From: Candidatus Sumerlaeota bacterium
Lineage (GTDB): Bacteria; Sumerlaeota; Sumerlaeia; JADFCT01
Assembly (NCBI GenBank): GCA_026398575.1
Contig: JAPLSP010000539.1
Location: forward strand, 1-7,089
Reading direction: 5' to 3'
DNA length: 7,089 bases
The notes under the pieces were generated by a model. It searched no databases. It was given only the letters and a program-made list of their open reading frames with translations, and was not told where the DNA came from. This document shows, piece by piece, positions 1-6,584 of this stretch. The position numbers and the translations under genes were made by a program. Positions within the stretch are counted from its first letter, which is position 1. Each line of letters opens with the position of its first letter.

Positions 1-7
1 TTTAGGG

Positions 8-126
8 GGGGTCAGGGGTCAGGGGTCGGGGGTCAGGGGTCAGGGGTCGGGGGTCAGGGGTTGGGGGTTGGGGGTCAGGGGTCAGGGCTCGTGGTTCGTG
101 ATTCGTGATTCGTGACTCGGGGCTTG
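8..126 (+). repeat. Heptamer tandem array, GGGGTCA type (17 units)
   Basis: Seventeen contiguous 7-nt units with no break in register. The first eleven (8-84) are GGGGTCA, GGGGTCG or GGGGTTG. The units then drift through GGGCTCG and TGGTTCG to TGATTCG (99-112), TGACTCG and GGGCTTG. It is a short tandem heptamer repeat of the kind described as STRR in cyanobacteria, seen here directly in the sequence. The G-rich part has four-G runs separated by three-nt loops, an ideal G-quadruplex pattern. No reading frame in the array looks like a real protein. With the inverse array at 152-242 it fills almost all of the gene-free 297 bases at the left end. The number of units probably varies between strains, which is inference. 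Confidence 0.93.
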
Positions 127-221
127 GCCCCTGACGCCCGCTCCTCCTCCCCGAATCCCTAACCACTAACCACTAAACACGAATCACGAACCCCGATCCC
201 TGATCCCTGACCCCTGACCCC
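71..221. repeat. Long imperfect inverted repeat formed by the two heptamer arrays
   Basis: Two exact arms pair in nested order. Positions 71-87 match the reverse complement of 205-221 over 17 bases, and 93-107 match the reverse complement of 178-192 over 15 bases. The internal loops are 88-92 and 193-204. The tip (108-177) contains a further small hairpin, GGGGC-TTG-GCCCC, at 119-131. As single-stranded DNA or RNA this could fold into a long hairpin, and as duplex into a cruciform. There is no T-run at its right end, so it is not a typical intrinsic terminator. The arms are seen directly and the folding is inferred. Confidence 0.8.
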
Positions 222-242
222 AGACCCCCCACCCCAGACACA
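152..242 (-). repeat. Inverse heptamer array (reverse complement of the GGGGTCA family)
   Basis: Thirteen 7-nt units in continuous register: CGAATCC, CTAACCA twice, CTAAACA, CGAATCA, CGAACCC, CGATCCC, TGATCCC, TGACCCC twice, then AGACCCC, CCACCCC and AGACACA. Read on the minus strand they are GGGGTCA-like units drifting to TGATTCG and TGGTTAG towards the centre. This is the same order of variants as in the array at 8-126. The last unit or two are degenerate. The array ends about 55 bases before the exporter start codon, so it may lie in or just above that gene's promoter and leader. No clear promoter was seen in the remaining stretch. Confidence 0.9.
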
Positions 243-297
243 ATAACCGGCTTGCAATGGGCGGCGCGCGGGCGCCAAACTGGGGGCAGGTCTTTCA

Positions 298-3006
298 ATG
301 CGAAAACGCTTTTTGCAGTCTTGGACTTCGGTCACGTTCCGTGCGCCGGGATGGACGCTTGTGCTCGCCGCCGCGTTGACGCTGGCGGCGATGCACGTGA
401 TCCTCAATCGCCTGAGCTTTGTCACGGACGTGAGAGAATTTCTTCCCGAGGACCTGGCGCCCGTCGCCACCTATAACGAGGTGTTGTCGGACTTCGGCTC
501 GTTTCACTATGTCATCGCTGTTTTCGAGGCCACCCGGCCCGGGCGCGACGTGGCGCGGCGCGAGGCGGCGCTCAAAGAGCTGGCCGATCAATACACCGCC
601 GCCATCAGCCGCCGCCGCGATCTGATTCAGTCGGTCGAACACAAGCGCGACGCGGAGGCCGATTACTATTCGCCGAGTTCGGAGCGGCGGGTGGTCAATC
701 TCATGACCGCGAAAGACTGGACGGACTTCGAGAACAGCATGACGACCGATTCGCTCGAGCGCATGAGCCGGACTTTGCTGGCGCTGATGCAGATTCCCGA
801 GCCGGGCCGTCCGCGCGGAGCGCTGTGGGAGGATCCGTTCAACGTCCGGGGAACCGTCCTCGAGCGGCTGGCGCGCGCCCATGGGCCGATTGATATTCCT
901 TTGCGCGACGGCTATATCCTTTCGGAGGACGGGCGGATGCTGCTGGTGGTCATCCGTCCGCAGAAGCCGCCGACGGACCACCAGTTCTCCCGCGAGTTGT
1001 GGGAGTTTCTGGACCAGGTTCGCAAAGGAGTCAAAAGCCGCAACGCCGCGCTGTGGGATCGGTGGGAAGTCCGCATTGATTTTATCGGTACCTACGTGGA
1101 AAGCCAGGTGGCGGCCAAAGCGGTCGGCCGCGATCTGGACAATTTAGCCCTGGTTTCGCTGGCCGGCATCATCTTGTTGTTTCTGGCGGCGTTCCGAGGG
1201 CCGACGGCGATTGTCTTCATGGTCTTACCGCTGGCCGCCGGCATTGTGTGGACCCTGGGGCTGGCGGCTCTGATCTATGGGCGTTTGACGTTCGCTGTTC
1301 TGGCAATCTGCGCCGTTCTGGCCGGATTGGGTGTGGACTTCGCCGTTCATATTTACAACCGGTTTGTAGATGAGACGCTGCGGGGCGCGGGAACGCGCGC
1401 GGCGCTGGAAAAATCGCTGACGCAGACGGGACGCAGCATCTCAACGGCGGCGCTGACGGCGGCGGCGGCTTTTTTCGCGCTGGCGGTCACCTCCTCGCCG
1501 GGCATACGGGAACTCGGCATCGTGGGCGGCGTGGGCATCCTGTGCTGCCTTTTGGCGGTGTGCCTCATCCTGCCGCCGCTGATTTCGCTGCGCGCCCGCT
1601 TTCGCCGCGTTCAGCCCAGGCCCGGCCGCATCGCCTCCTTTGGGCTGGCGCGCCTGGCCACTGCCGTGATGAGCCGCCCGCGCGGCATTTTGATCCTGGT
1701 CCTGGCGGCGACGGCCTACCTTGCTTATCAGGCGCGGGAAGTTACTTTCAGCCGCGATTGGTCGGCCTTGAAAGAGCAATCGAACCGATACGACCGGCTG
1801 ATGGCTTCCGTCGGATCGAAGTTCGAGCTGCCGGGTCCGGCGATTGTGGCCGTGGTTTCGGGGCCGACGCTCCAACAGGCGCTCGAGGCCAACGATCAGC
1901 TGTATGCGAATCTCGAAACGGCGCCGCGCGATCAGTTCTCGGGATTGCTGTCTTATGATTCGCTGAGCGTGACGCTGCCTTCGATCCGCTCACAGCGTCA
2001 GTCGCGCGCCCGCCTGCTCGCGCTGGACGTCAATGCGCTCAAACAGCGAATGGCGATGGCGGTGGCGGCGAGCGGGATGAAGCCGGCGGTATTTGCGCCG
2101 TTTGCGGCGTGGCTGGAAAAGCTGACCCGGCAATACGCGGTTGAAACGCCGCTGGTGGATTTCGAAGACGAAAATGCGCCGGACGTCTTGCGCCGGTTGA
2201 CGCAGCGATATGTGGTCAAGAGCATGCCGGCGCCCGGTCTGGACAGCGCGGGGGAAAGGACGGCGCGCGGCCTTGCTGAAAAGTATAGCATTATCACTCA
2301 TATCTATCCGCAGGCCAACGCCTGGACCTACGGTCCGCCCAACATGTTTTTCCGCATGGCGTCGCATCGGATTTCCGATATCGAGTTCACGGGATATAAC
2401 CTGCTGATGAGCGCGGCGATTCGCGGGCATCTGCTGAGCAATCTGGCTCGCGCGATCCTGGTGGCCCTGGTGGCGATCTTTGCGCTCCTGCTGCTGCATT
2501 TCCATCGCATCAGGCTGGCGTTCCTTGGCATGATGCCGGTGTTGCTCAGCCTGGTGTGGTTTCTCGGGATCATGCGCCTGGCCGACTGGGAACTCAACGT
2601 CGCCAACGTGATTGTGCTGCCGTTGCTGATCGGCGTCAGCGTCAACAACACCATTCATATCTTGCAGCGTTTTCTGGAATCCAGCTCTCCGCATTCCGGC
2701 AATGGAAACCAGGGCGACGTCGAAACCGTCATTCTTTGCACCGGCCGCGCCGTAACCGTCGCCTCATTGACGGTCCTGATAGGCTTTGGCGCGCTTTCGC
2801 TGGCTCACTTCAACAGCCTGCGCGAAATTGGATTGCTGACGATCATGGGCGTAGGGGTTGCGATGGCGATGACGCTGGCCCCATTGCCGGCCATCCTGCA
2901 CCTGGCCGGCAAGCGCCTGAGTCTGTCAAACGTCGTCGGATGGGACAAAGGCGTGGAGCGGGTGGCCGGGGACTCTGAAAAATGTAAAATGCAAAATGAG
3001 AAATGA
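298..3006 (+). CDS. RND superfamily MMPL-type exporter, related to hopanoid transporter-like proteins
   Basis: Predicted inner-membrane, proton-driven exporter of lipidic or other hydrophobic molecules; the substrate is unknown. The 902 residues show the duplicated RND plan. TM1 is at about 18-37, followed by a first outer domain (about 38-280) and a five-helix bundle (282-431). TM7 (about 462-478) precedes a second outer domain (480-710) and a second bundle (714-870). TM4 holds the family motif GLGVDFAVH (343-351), with Asp347 as the likely proton-relay residue. The matching TM10 motif, GVSVNNTIH (779-787), has Asn783 where paralogues usually have a second Asp. Length and architecture fit MMPL/HpnN-like or COG4258-like proteins, but no hopanoid genes are nearby, so no symbol is given. 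The ATG at 298 has only a weak AGG seven bases upstream, yet TM1 follows at the usual distance. The C-terminal tail from about residue 895 (KCKMQNEK) is encoded by a tandem repeat and is probably not functional. Confidence 0.9.
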   Translation: MRKRFLQSWTSVTFRAPGWTLVLAAALTLAAMHVILNRLSFVTDVREFLPEDLAPVATYNEVLSDFGSFHYVIAVFEATRPGRDVARREAALKELADQYTAAISRRRDLIQSVEHKRDAEADYYSPSSERRVVNLMTAKDWTDFENSMTTDSLERMSRTLLALMQIPEPGRPRGALWEDPFNVRGTVLERLARAHGPIDIPLRDGYILSEDGRMLLVVIRPQKPPTDHQFSRELWEFLDQVRKGVKSRNAALWDRWEVRIDFIGTYVESQVAAKAVGRDLDNLALVSLAGIILLFLAAFRGPTAIVFMVLPLAAGIVWTLGLAALIYGRLTFAVLAICAVLAGLGVDFAVHIYNRFVDETLRGAGTRAALEKSLTQTGRSISTAALTAAAAFFALAVTSSPGIRELGIVGGVGILCCLLAVCLILPPLISLRARFRRVQPRPGRIASFGLARLATAVMSRPRGILILVLAATAYLAYQAREVTFSRDWSALKEQSNRYDRLMASVGSKFELPGPAIVAVVSGPTLQQALEANDQLYANLETAPRDQFSGLLSYDSLSVTLPSIRSQRQSRARLLALDVNALKQRMAMAVAASGMKPAVFAPFAAWLEKLTRQYAVETPLVDFEDENAPDVLRRLTQRYVVKSMPAPGLDSAGERTARGLAEKYSIITHIYPQANAWTYGPPNMFFRMASHRISDIEFTGYNLLMSAAIRGHLLSNLARAILVALVAIFALLLLHFHRIRLAFLGMMPVLLSLVWFLGIMRLADWELNVANVIVLPLLIGVSVNNTIHILQRFLESSSPHSGNGNQGDVETVILCTGRAVTVASLTVLIGFGALSLAHFNSLREIGLLTIMGVGVAMAMTLAPLPAILHLAGKRLSLSNVVGWDKGVERVAGDSEKCKMQNEK

Positions 3007-3020
3007 GGAATGAGAACTGA
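2979..3020 (+). repeat. Heptamer tandem array, AAAATGA type, spanning the exporter stop codon
   Basis: Six 7-nt units in register: AAAATGT, AAAATGC, AAAATGA, GAAATGA, GGAATGA and GAACTGA. The TGA stop of the exporter gene (3004-3006) is the end of the fourth unit. The array therefore supplies the last eight or so codons and the stop. CATTTCT (3021-3027), just after the array, is the exact complement of AGAAATG at 2999-3005 and is followed by TTT. This gives a weak seven-pair A/T-rich hairpin with a 15-base loop, too weak to call a terminator. The array is unrelated in sequence to those at 8-242 and 4500-4605 but has the same period. Confidence 0.85.
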
Positions 3021-3113
3021 CATTTCTTTTACAATACTTCAGGAAACGCTTATGGCAGGATGGCGACGGTTGATGACTGCGAAAGACAGCGCTCTTTCCG
3101 GTCCAAATTCTTG

Positions 3114-3120
3114 AAGGAGG
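3114..3120 (+). promoter_or_regulatory. Strong Shine-Dalgarno (AAGGAGG) for the VWA gene
   Basis: AAGGAGG lies nine bases before the ATG at 3130 and only four before another ATG at 3125. Spacing favours 3130. The 3125 ATG reads ATG-CCA-TGA, a two-codon frame whose TGA overlaps the true start as ATGA. This is the strongest ribosome binding site in the window and suggests high expression of the secreted VWA protein. The rest of the gap (3021-3113) shows no convincing promoter; TTTACA at 3028-3033 has only a poor -10 partner. Confidence 0.85.
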
Positions 3121-3129
3121 CAAAATGCC

Positions 3130-4473
3130 ATGAGCAACACAAACACAATCGCGCGAGGCGGACGAATCCTCGCAAGCCTGTCCATGCTGGTTCTGGCCGT
3201 CAGTTTGATGGGAGCGTCGGTGGCCAGCGCAAAGGAAGTCAAGATCAGCGCCGCGCTCGGTTCGAAGTCGCTGCTGGCCGGCGAAAAGCAGAGCGTCTAT
3301 CTCAAGATCGGCGTGACGGGTTTCCCCACGCCCAGCGAAACGGATCGCACGCCGGTCAATCTGTGCGTCGTGCTGGACAAGTCCGGCTCGATGCAGGGCG
3401 AAAAAATCGAGAAGGCGAAAGAAGCGGCGATGATGGCCATCCGGCGGCTGAATTCGGAGGACATCATTTCCGTGGTCTGCTACGACACGAACGTGACGGT
3501 GGTGATTCCGGCCACGAAGGTCTCGGATAAGGAATCCATCTTCTACAAGATCCGCGAAATTCGCGCCGGCGGGAGCACGGCGCTGTTTGCGGGCGTCAGC
3601 AAAGGCGCCGAGGAAATCCGCAAATTCATTTCGCGCAACCGCGTCAACTCCATCATTCTCCTGAGCGACGGTCTGGCCAACGTCGGGCCGCAAACGCCGG
3701 CCGAGCTGGGACGGCTGGGCGCATCGCTGGGCAAAGAGGGCATCACGGTTTCGACGATCGGCCTCGGACTTGGCTATGGCGAGGACCTGATGACGCAGCT
3801 GGCCCTGAACAGCGACGGCAACCACTTCTTTGCCGAGCAAGCGAGCGATTTGGCGGGCATTTTTGACAAGGAATTCGGCAAGGCCCTTTCGGTCGTTGCG
3901 CAGAAGATCATCATCGAAATCGAGTGTGTTCCCGGCGTGCGGCCCGTGCGCATCTATGGGCGCGACGCCGACGTCTCCGGCCGCAAGGCCGTCATCGCGA
4001 TCAATCAACTGTATGGCGAGCGCGAGAAGTACGTCATCATGGAAATGGAAGTTCCTGCGATCGAGCCGTGCGAAAACCGCAAAATGGCGTCGGTGGGCGT
4101 GACGTATGAGAACATGGCGACTCACGCTACGGACAAGAAGAGCGTCGAGCTGTGCGCCAATTTCACCAGGGCGCGCGACGAAGTCGAGCGGACCATCAAT
4201 AAAGATGTCATGGTGGACGCCGTCGAGCAGGTTGGCGTCTATAATAACATGAAGGCTACGGACCTGCGCGATCAGGGCAAGGTTGCCGAAGCTGCCAAGG
4301 CGCTCACGGAGAATAACAGCTTCTTGCAGACGAACGCGTCAAAATATAATTCCAAACGCCTGGAAGAATTCGGCAGCCAGAATATCGAGCAGGCCAAGAA
4401 TCTGGATGAGAAAAACTGGAACCAGACGCGCAAAGGGCAACGCATGGATCAGAGTTCCCGCGCAAGACAATAA
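3130..4473 (+). CDS. Secreted von Willebrand factor A domain protein
   Basis: Predicted exported protein of 447 residues that likely binds a ligand or partner through a metal-dependent adhesion site; the partner is unknown. A signal peptide covers residues 1-34: basic start, hydrophobic core 13-31, and an Ala-Ser-Ala motif with cleavage before Lys35. The VWA domain spans about 75-250. Its MIDAS is complete: Asp83, Ser85 and Ser87 (DKSGS), Thr150 (GGST) and Asp180 (LLSDG). Residues about 255-345 look like a beta-rich domain. Residues 350-420 are helical and TPR-like (YNNMKATDLRDQGKVAEAAKAL). The tail is charged and Gln/Asn-rich. The layout resembles YfbK or 'calcium-activated chloride channel-like' bacterial VWA proteins, a naming convention rather than proof of channel activity. 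There is no C-terminal membrane anchor or sorting motif. The start is set by the Shine-Dalgarno at 3114-3120. It lies 123 bp after the exporter and 132 bp before the kinase, so co-transcription is plausible. Confidence 0.9.
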   Translation: MSNTNTIARGGRILASLSMLVLAVSLMGASVASAKEVKISAALGSKSLLAGEKQSVYLKIGVTGFPTPSETDRTPVNLCVVLDKSGSMQGEKIEKAKEAAMMAIRRLNSEDIISVVCYDTNVTVVIPATKVSDKESIFYKIREIRAGGSTALFAGVSKGAEEIRKFISRNRVNSIILLSDGLANVGPQTPAELGRLGASLGKEGITVSTIGLGLGYGEDLMTQLALNSDGNHFFAEQASDLAGIFDKEFGKALSVVAQKIIIEIECVPGVRPVRIYGRDADVSGRKAVIAINQLYGEREKYVIMEMEVPAIEPCENRKMASVGVTYENMATHATDKKSVELCANFTRARDEVERTINKDVMVDAVEQVGVYNNMKATDLRDQGKVAEAAKALTENNSFLQTNASKYNSKRLEEFGSQNIEQAKNLDEKNWNQTRKGQRMDQSSRARQ

Positions 4474-4499
4474 ACACAGCGCTTCTGCCCCCTGACCCC

Positions 4500-4605
4500 T
4501 TGGACATTGGGCATTCCTTTGTTGGACATTGGAAATTCCCTGTTGGGCATTGTGCTTTCTCTGTTGGATATTGGATATTGGATATTGATTATTGGATATT
4601 GAAAA
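4500..4605 (+). repeat. Heptamer tandem array, TTGGAYA type, with 21-bp higher-order period
   Basis: Fifteen units of seven bases, with one extra base at 4514-4521. Common units are TTGGACA, TTGGGCA and TTGGATA. The first nine group into three triplets in which the third unit is TTCCTTTG, TTCCCTG or TTCTCTG, giving superunits at 4500-4521, 4522-4542 and 4543-4563. The last six are mostly TTGGATA and end with TTGAAAA (4599-4605), which touches the ATG of the kinase gene. The array fills nearly the whole 132-bp gap. It leaves no Shine-Dalgarno for the kinase and no separate promoter that I can support. A short CCCCTGACCCCT stretch just before it (about 4489-4500) resembles the heptamer family at the left end of the window. 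Confidence 0.9.
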
Positions 4606-6549
4606 ATGAAGCTCCGCCTCACCATCATCCTGGCCCTGATCATCCTGCTACCCGTCGGGCTGCTGGGATGGCTGGGGGCGCGCGTGGCGCGCTATGAGCG
4701 GGAAGCCGTCGAGCGGCGCTTCGAGGAATTGATGATGTCGCGATTGAATGACGTGGACGGCGCCATTCAGCGATTCCTCGAAGCGCGCTCTCGGCAATTG
4801 CTCGAAATCACGCAGATGCCTTCCAGCAATCCGGATGCCATCCGGCAACGCGTCCGCGAATCGCCGTCCGTCCGACAGATTTTCTGCCTCGCGCCGGACG
4901 GACGGCTGATATATCCGCCGCCTGGCGGGGAAATGACGGAAGCCGAGCGTGAATTCCTGGCGCGAACGCGCGATATCTGGAATGGACGCGATCTGCTCGA
5001 TCGTCCGCCGGACGATCAAGCGGCCGGCATGGCGGCCAATGCCAGAGGCCAGAATCCGGCGCTGCAAGGACCACAAGGACAACAAAGACAGCAAGGATCG
5101 CAGATCGCGCAAAGCAATCAAAATCCCAAGAACACCCAAGTAAACATAAATTCACCCATCGCCCAATCGGAGCAACAAACGATAATTGGACAAGATTCGC
5201 AGGAACCACAGCTTGATCAAAAACAGCAAGGAGCATCGCAGGAATCAAAACGGAAAGGGAAGTCGCTTGAACAACAACAGCAAAAATCGCCGGTGCCGCA
5301 ACAAGGCCAAGTCTCCGCTCAGAGTCTCAGTCCCCAACCGGCGCCGCAACAAGGACGCATGCCGCGCGCTTCTCATATCTCGCACGGCTGGTTCGTCTGG
5401 TATTGGGGCAAGGGGATGAATCTGCTGTTCTGGCGCCGCGAGCCGTCAGGCATGATATGGGGAGCGGAACTTGACGGCGTCCGGCTGATGGCTGATATTA
5501 TCGGTCAACTGCCCGATACGCCGGTTATGGACGCCTCAACACCGCCCGGTCGCATCACTCTGACTGGTTCGACCGGCGAGACGATCTATCAATGGGGCGA
5601 GGAAAGCGGCAAAGGCGAGCGCCTGCGCGCCAGCCGGCTGTTGAGCATGCCGCTGAGCTCGTGGCGGCTGAATTATTATGCGGCGGGCGACGCCTTTGGG
5701 GAGGCGGCGCAGTCCGGCGCGCTGTTCAGCATGGCCGCGGGTTTGATCGCCGTGATGGCGGCGATGATCGGTCTCGGAGTTTATTTTTATCGCGAAAACG
5801 CGCGCGAACTGCGCGAGGCCGCCCAGCGCGTGACCTTTGTCAATCAGGTTTCCCATGAACTGAAAACGCCCCTGACCAACATCCGCATGTACGCGGAGAT
5901 GCTGGAGACGGCGCTCGAAGAGGAAGAGGAAAACGAGCCCAACCGAAGGCGCGTGGGGATCATTGTCTCCGAAAGCCAGCGCCTCAGCCGCCTGATCGCC
6001 AACATCCTGACCTTCAGCCGCCAGCAGCGCAAAAAACTCTCGCTCATCCTCAAGCCCGGCGAGATAGACGACGTCATTGCGCGCGTCCTGCGGCATTGTT
6101 CGCCGTCGCTGGAATCGAAAGGGATCAAGCCCGTCTTCACGCCCGGCGCCTCGGGCGAAGTGTCGCTGGACGCCGATGCGCTCGAGCAAATCCTCTGCAA
6201 CCTCATCAGCAACGTCGAGAAATACGCCGCCGAGGGAGGCGCGATGGAAGTCACGAGCCGCCTCGAAACAAAGGAGAACGGCAACCGGCGGGCCGTAATC
6301 ACCGTCAGCGACCAGGGACCGGGCATTCCCGAAAAACAGCGCGAAAATATCTTCCTGCCGTTTGTCCGCCTCAGCGATCAACTGACGGAAGGCGCGAGCG
6401 GCGCGGGCATCGGCCTGACGATAGCGCGCGCCCTGGCCCGCCTGCACGGCGGCGACCTGCGCCTCATCGCCGGCCAACGCGGCGCCACCTTCGAGCTGTC
6501 GCTGGAAGTCGGCGCCTCCGAGAAACACCCCGCGCTCCAACAAAATTAA
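4606..6549 (+). CDS. Membrane sensor histidine kinase with Q-rich insert in its outer domain
   Basis: Two-component sensor of 647 residues. It would autophosphorylate and pass phosphate to a response regulator not present in the window. TM1 is at about 4-25 and TM2 at 372-394, enclosing an outer sensor region of about 345 residues. No HAMP domain is seen; a short helix (395-412) leads straight to the H box VSHELKTPL with His417. The ATP-binding domain has an N box around Asn532/Asn536, G1 DQGPGIP (569-575), F box 583-586 and G2 GAGIGL (599-604). All key residues are present, so it should be active. Residues about 143-252 form a low-complexity Q/S/N/P-rich insert with tripeptide repeats Q-x-x at 154-180. 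Its lower-GC codon use, including ATA, differs from the rest of the gene. An aromatic-rich stretch (261-276) follows the insert. The start is the first in-frame ATG before TM1, directly after a heptamer array, with no visible Shine-Dalgarno. The signal sensed is unknown. Confidence 0.93.
   Translation: MKLRLTIILALIILLPVGLLGWLGARVARYEREAVERRFEELMMSRLNDVDGAIQRFLEARSRQLLEITQMPSSNPDAIRQRVRESPSVRQIFCLAPDGRLIYPPPGGEMTEAEREFLARTRDIWNGRDLLDRPPDDQAAGMAANARGQNPALQGPQGQQRQQGSQIAQSNQNPKNTQVNINSPIAQSEQQTIIGQDSQEPQLDQKQQGASQESKRKGKSLEQQQQKSPVPQQGQVSAQSLSPQPAPQQGRMPRASHISHGWFVWYWGKGMNLLFWRREPSGMIWGAELDGVRLMADIIGQLPDTPVMDASTPPGRITLTGSTGETIYQWGEESGKGERLRASRLLSMPLSSWRLNYYAAGDAFGEAAQSGALFSMAAGLIAVMAAMIGLGVYFYRENARELREAAQRVTFVNQVSHELKTPLTNIRMYAEMLETALEEEEENEPNRRRVGIIVSESQRLSRLIANILTFSRQQRKKLSLILKPGEIDDVIARVLRHCSPSLESKGIKPVFTPGASGEVSLDADALEQILCNLISNVEKYAAEGGAMEVTSRLETKENGNRRAVITVSDQGPGIPEKQRENIFLPFVRLSDQLTEGASGAGIGLTIARALARLHGGDLRLIAGQRGATFELSLEVGASEKHPALQQN
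5065..5145 (+). repeat. In-frame nonamer repeat in the kinase gene (Q-x-x codons)
   Basis: Nine 9-nt units begin at 5065 in the reading frame: CAAGGACCA, CAAGGACAA, CAAAGACAG, CAAGGATCG, then more degenerate copies to 5145. In register 5067 the consensus is AGGACNACA. They encode Q-G-P, Q-G-Q, Q-R-Q, Q-G-S, Q-I-A, Q-S-N, Q-N-P, K-N-T and Q-V-N (residues 154-180). As nine is divisible by three, gain or loss of units keeps the frame. The first four units are the clearest. The repeat is the same family as the inverted array at 6585-6656. Confidence 0.8.
5290..5354 (+). repeat. Short direct repeat encoding P-x-P-Q-Q-G in the kinase insert
   Basis: Positions 5290-5306 and 5338-5354 share 16 of 17 bases (CCGGYGCCGCAACAAGG), 48 bp apart and in the same frame. 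They encode the PVPQQG and PAPQQG motifs near the end of the Q-rich insert. This suggests the insert grew by local duplication as well as by the nonamer repeat. Confidence 0.7.
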
Positions 6550-6584
6550 AACCCAAGCGCCTGGCATTGCGCCGCCTGCCCTCT

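Noticed and set aside
8..242. CRISPR array
   Set aside because: Units are 7 nt with no spacers, so this is a simple tandem repeat.
263..276. GGCGC-GCGG-GCGCC hairpin before the exporter start
   Set aside because: A five-pair stem in a very GC-rich stretch is expected by chance, with no T-run and no overlap with the start codon.
298..3006. Naming the exporter hpnN
   Set aside because: The architecture is similar, but no hopanoid genes are adjacent and the outer domains do not clearly match, so a symbol would overstate the evidence.
2999..3030. Intrinsic terminator after the exporter (AGAAATG/CATTTCT stem followed by TTT)
   Set aside because: The stem is A/T-rich with a 15-base loop and contains the stop codon. 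It is too weak and is better explained as part of the heptamer array.
3028..3056. Promoter for the VWA gene (TTTACA with TATGGC)
   Set aside because: The -10 match is only three of six bases, so it is not supportable.
2926..4125. Long open frame of 399 codons on the minus strand opposite the VWA gene
   Set aside because: It is rich in His, Arg, Asp and Gln without any domain pattern and lies over a clear VWA gene with a MIDAS. GC-rich codon bias on the + strand explains the open antisense frame.
5536..6567. Long open frame of 343 codons on the minus strand opposite the kinase catalytic region
   Set aside because: The + strand carries all histidine kinase motifs here. The antisense translation shows no family motif.
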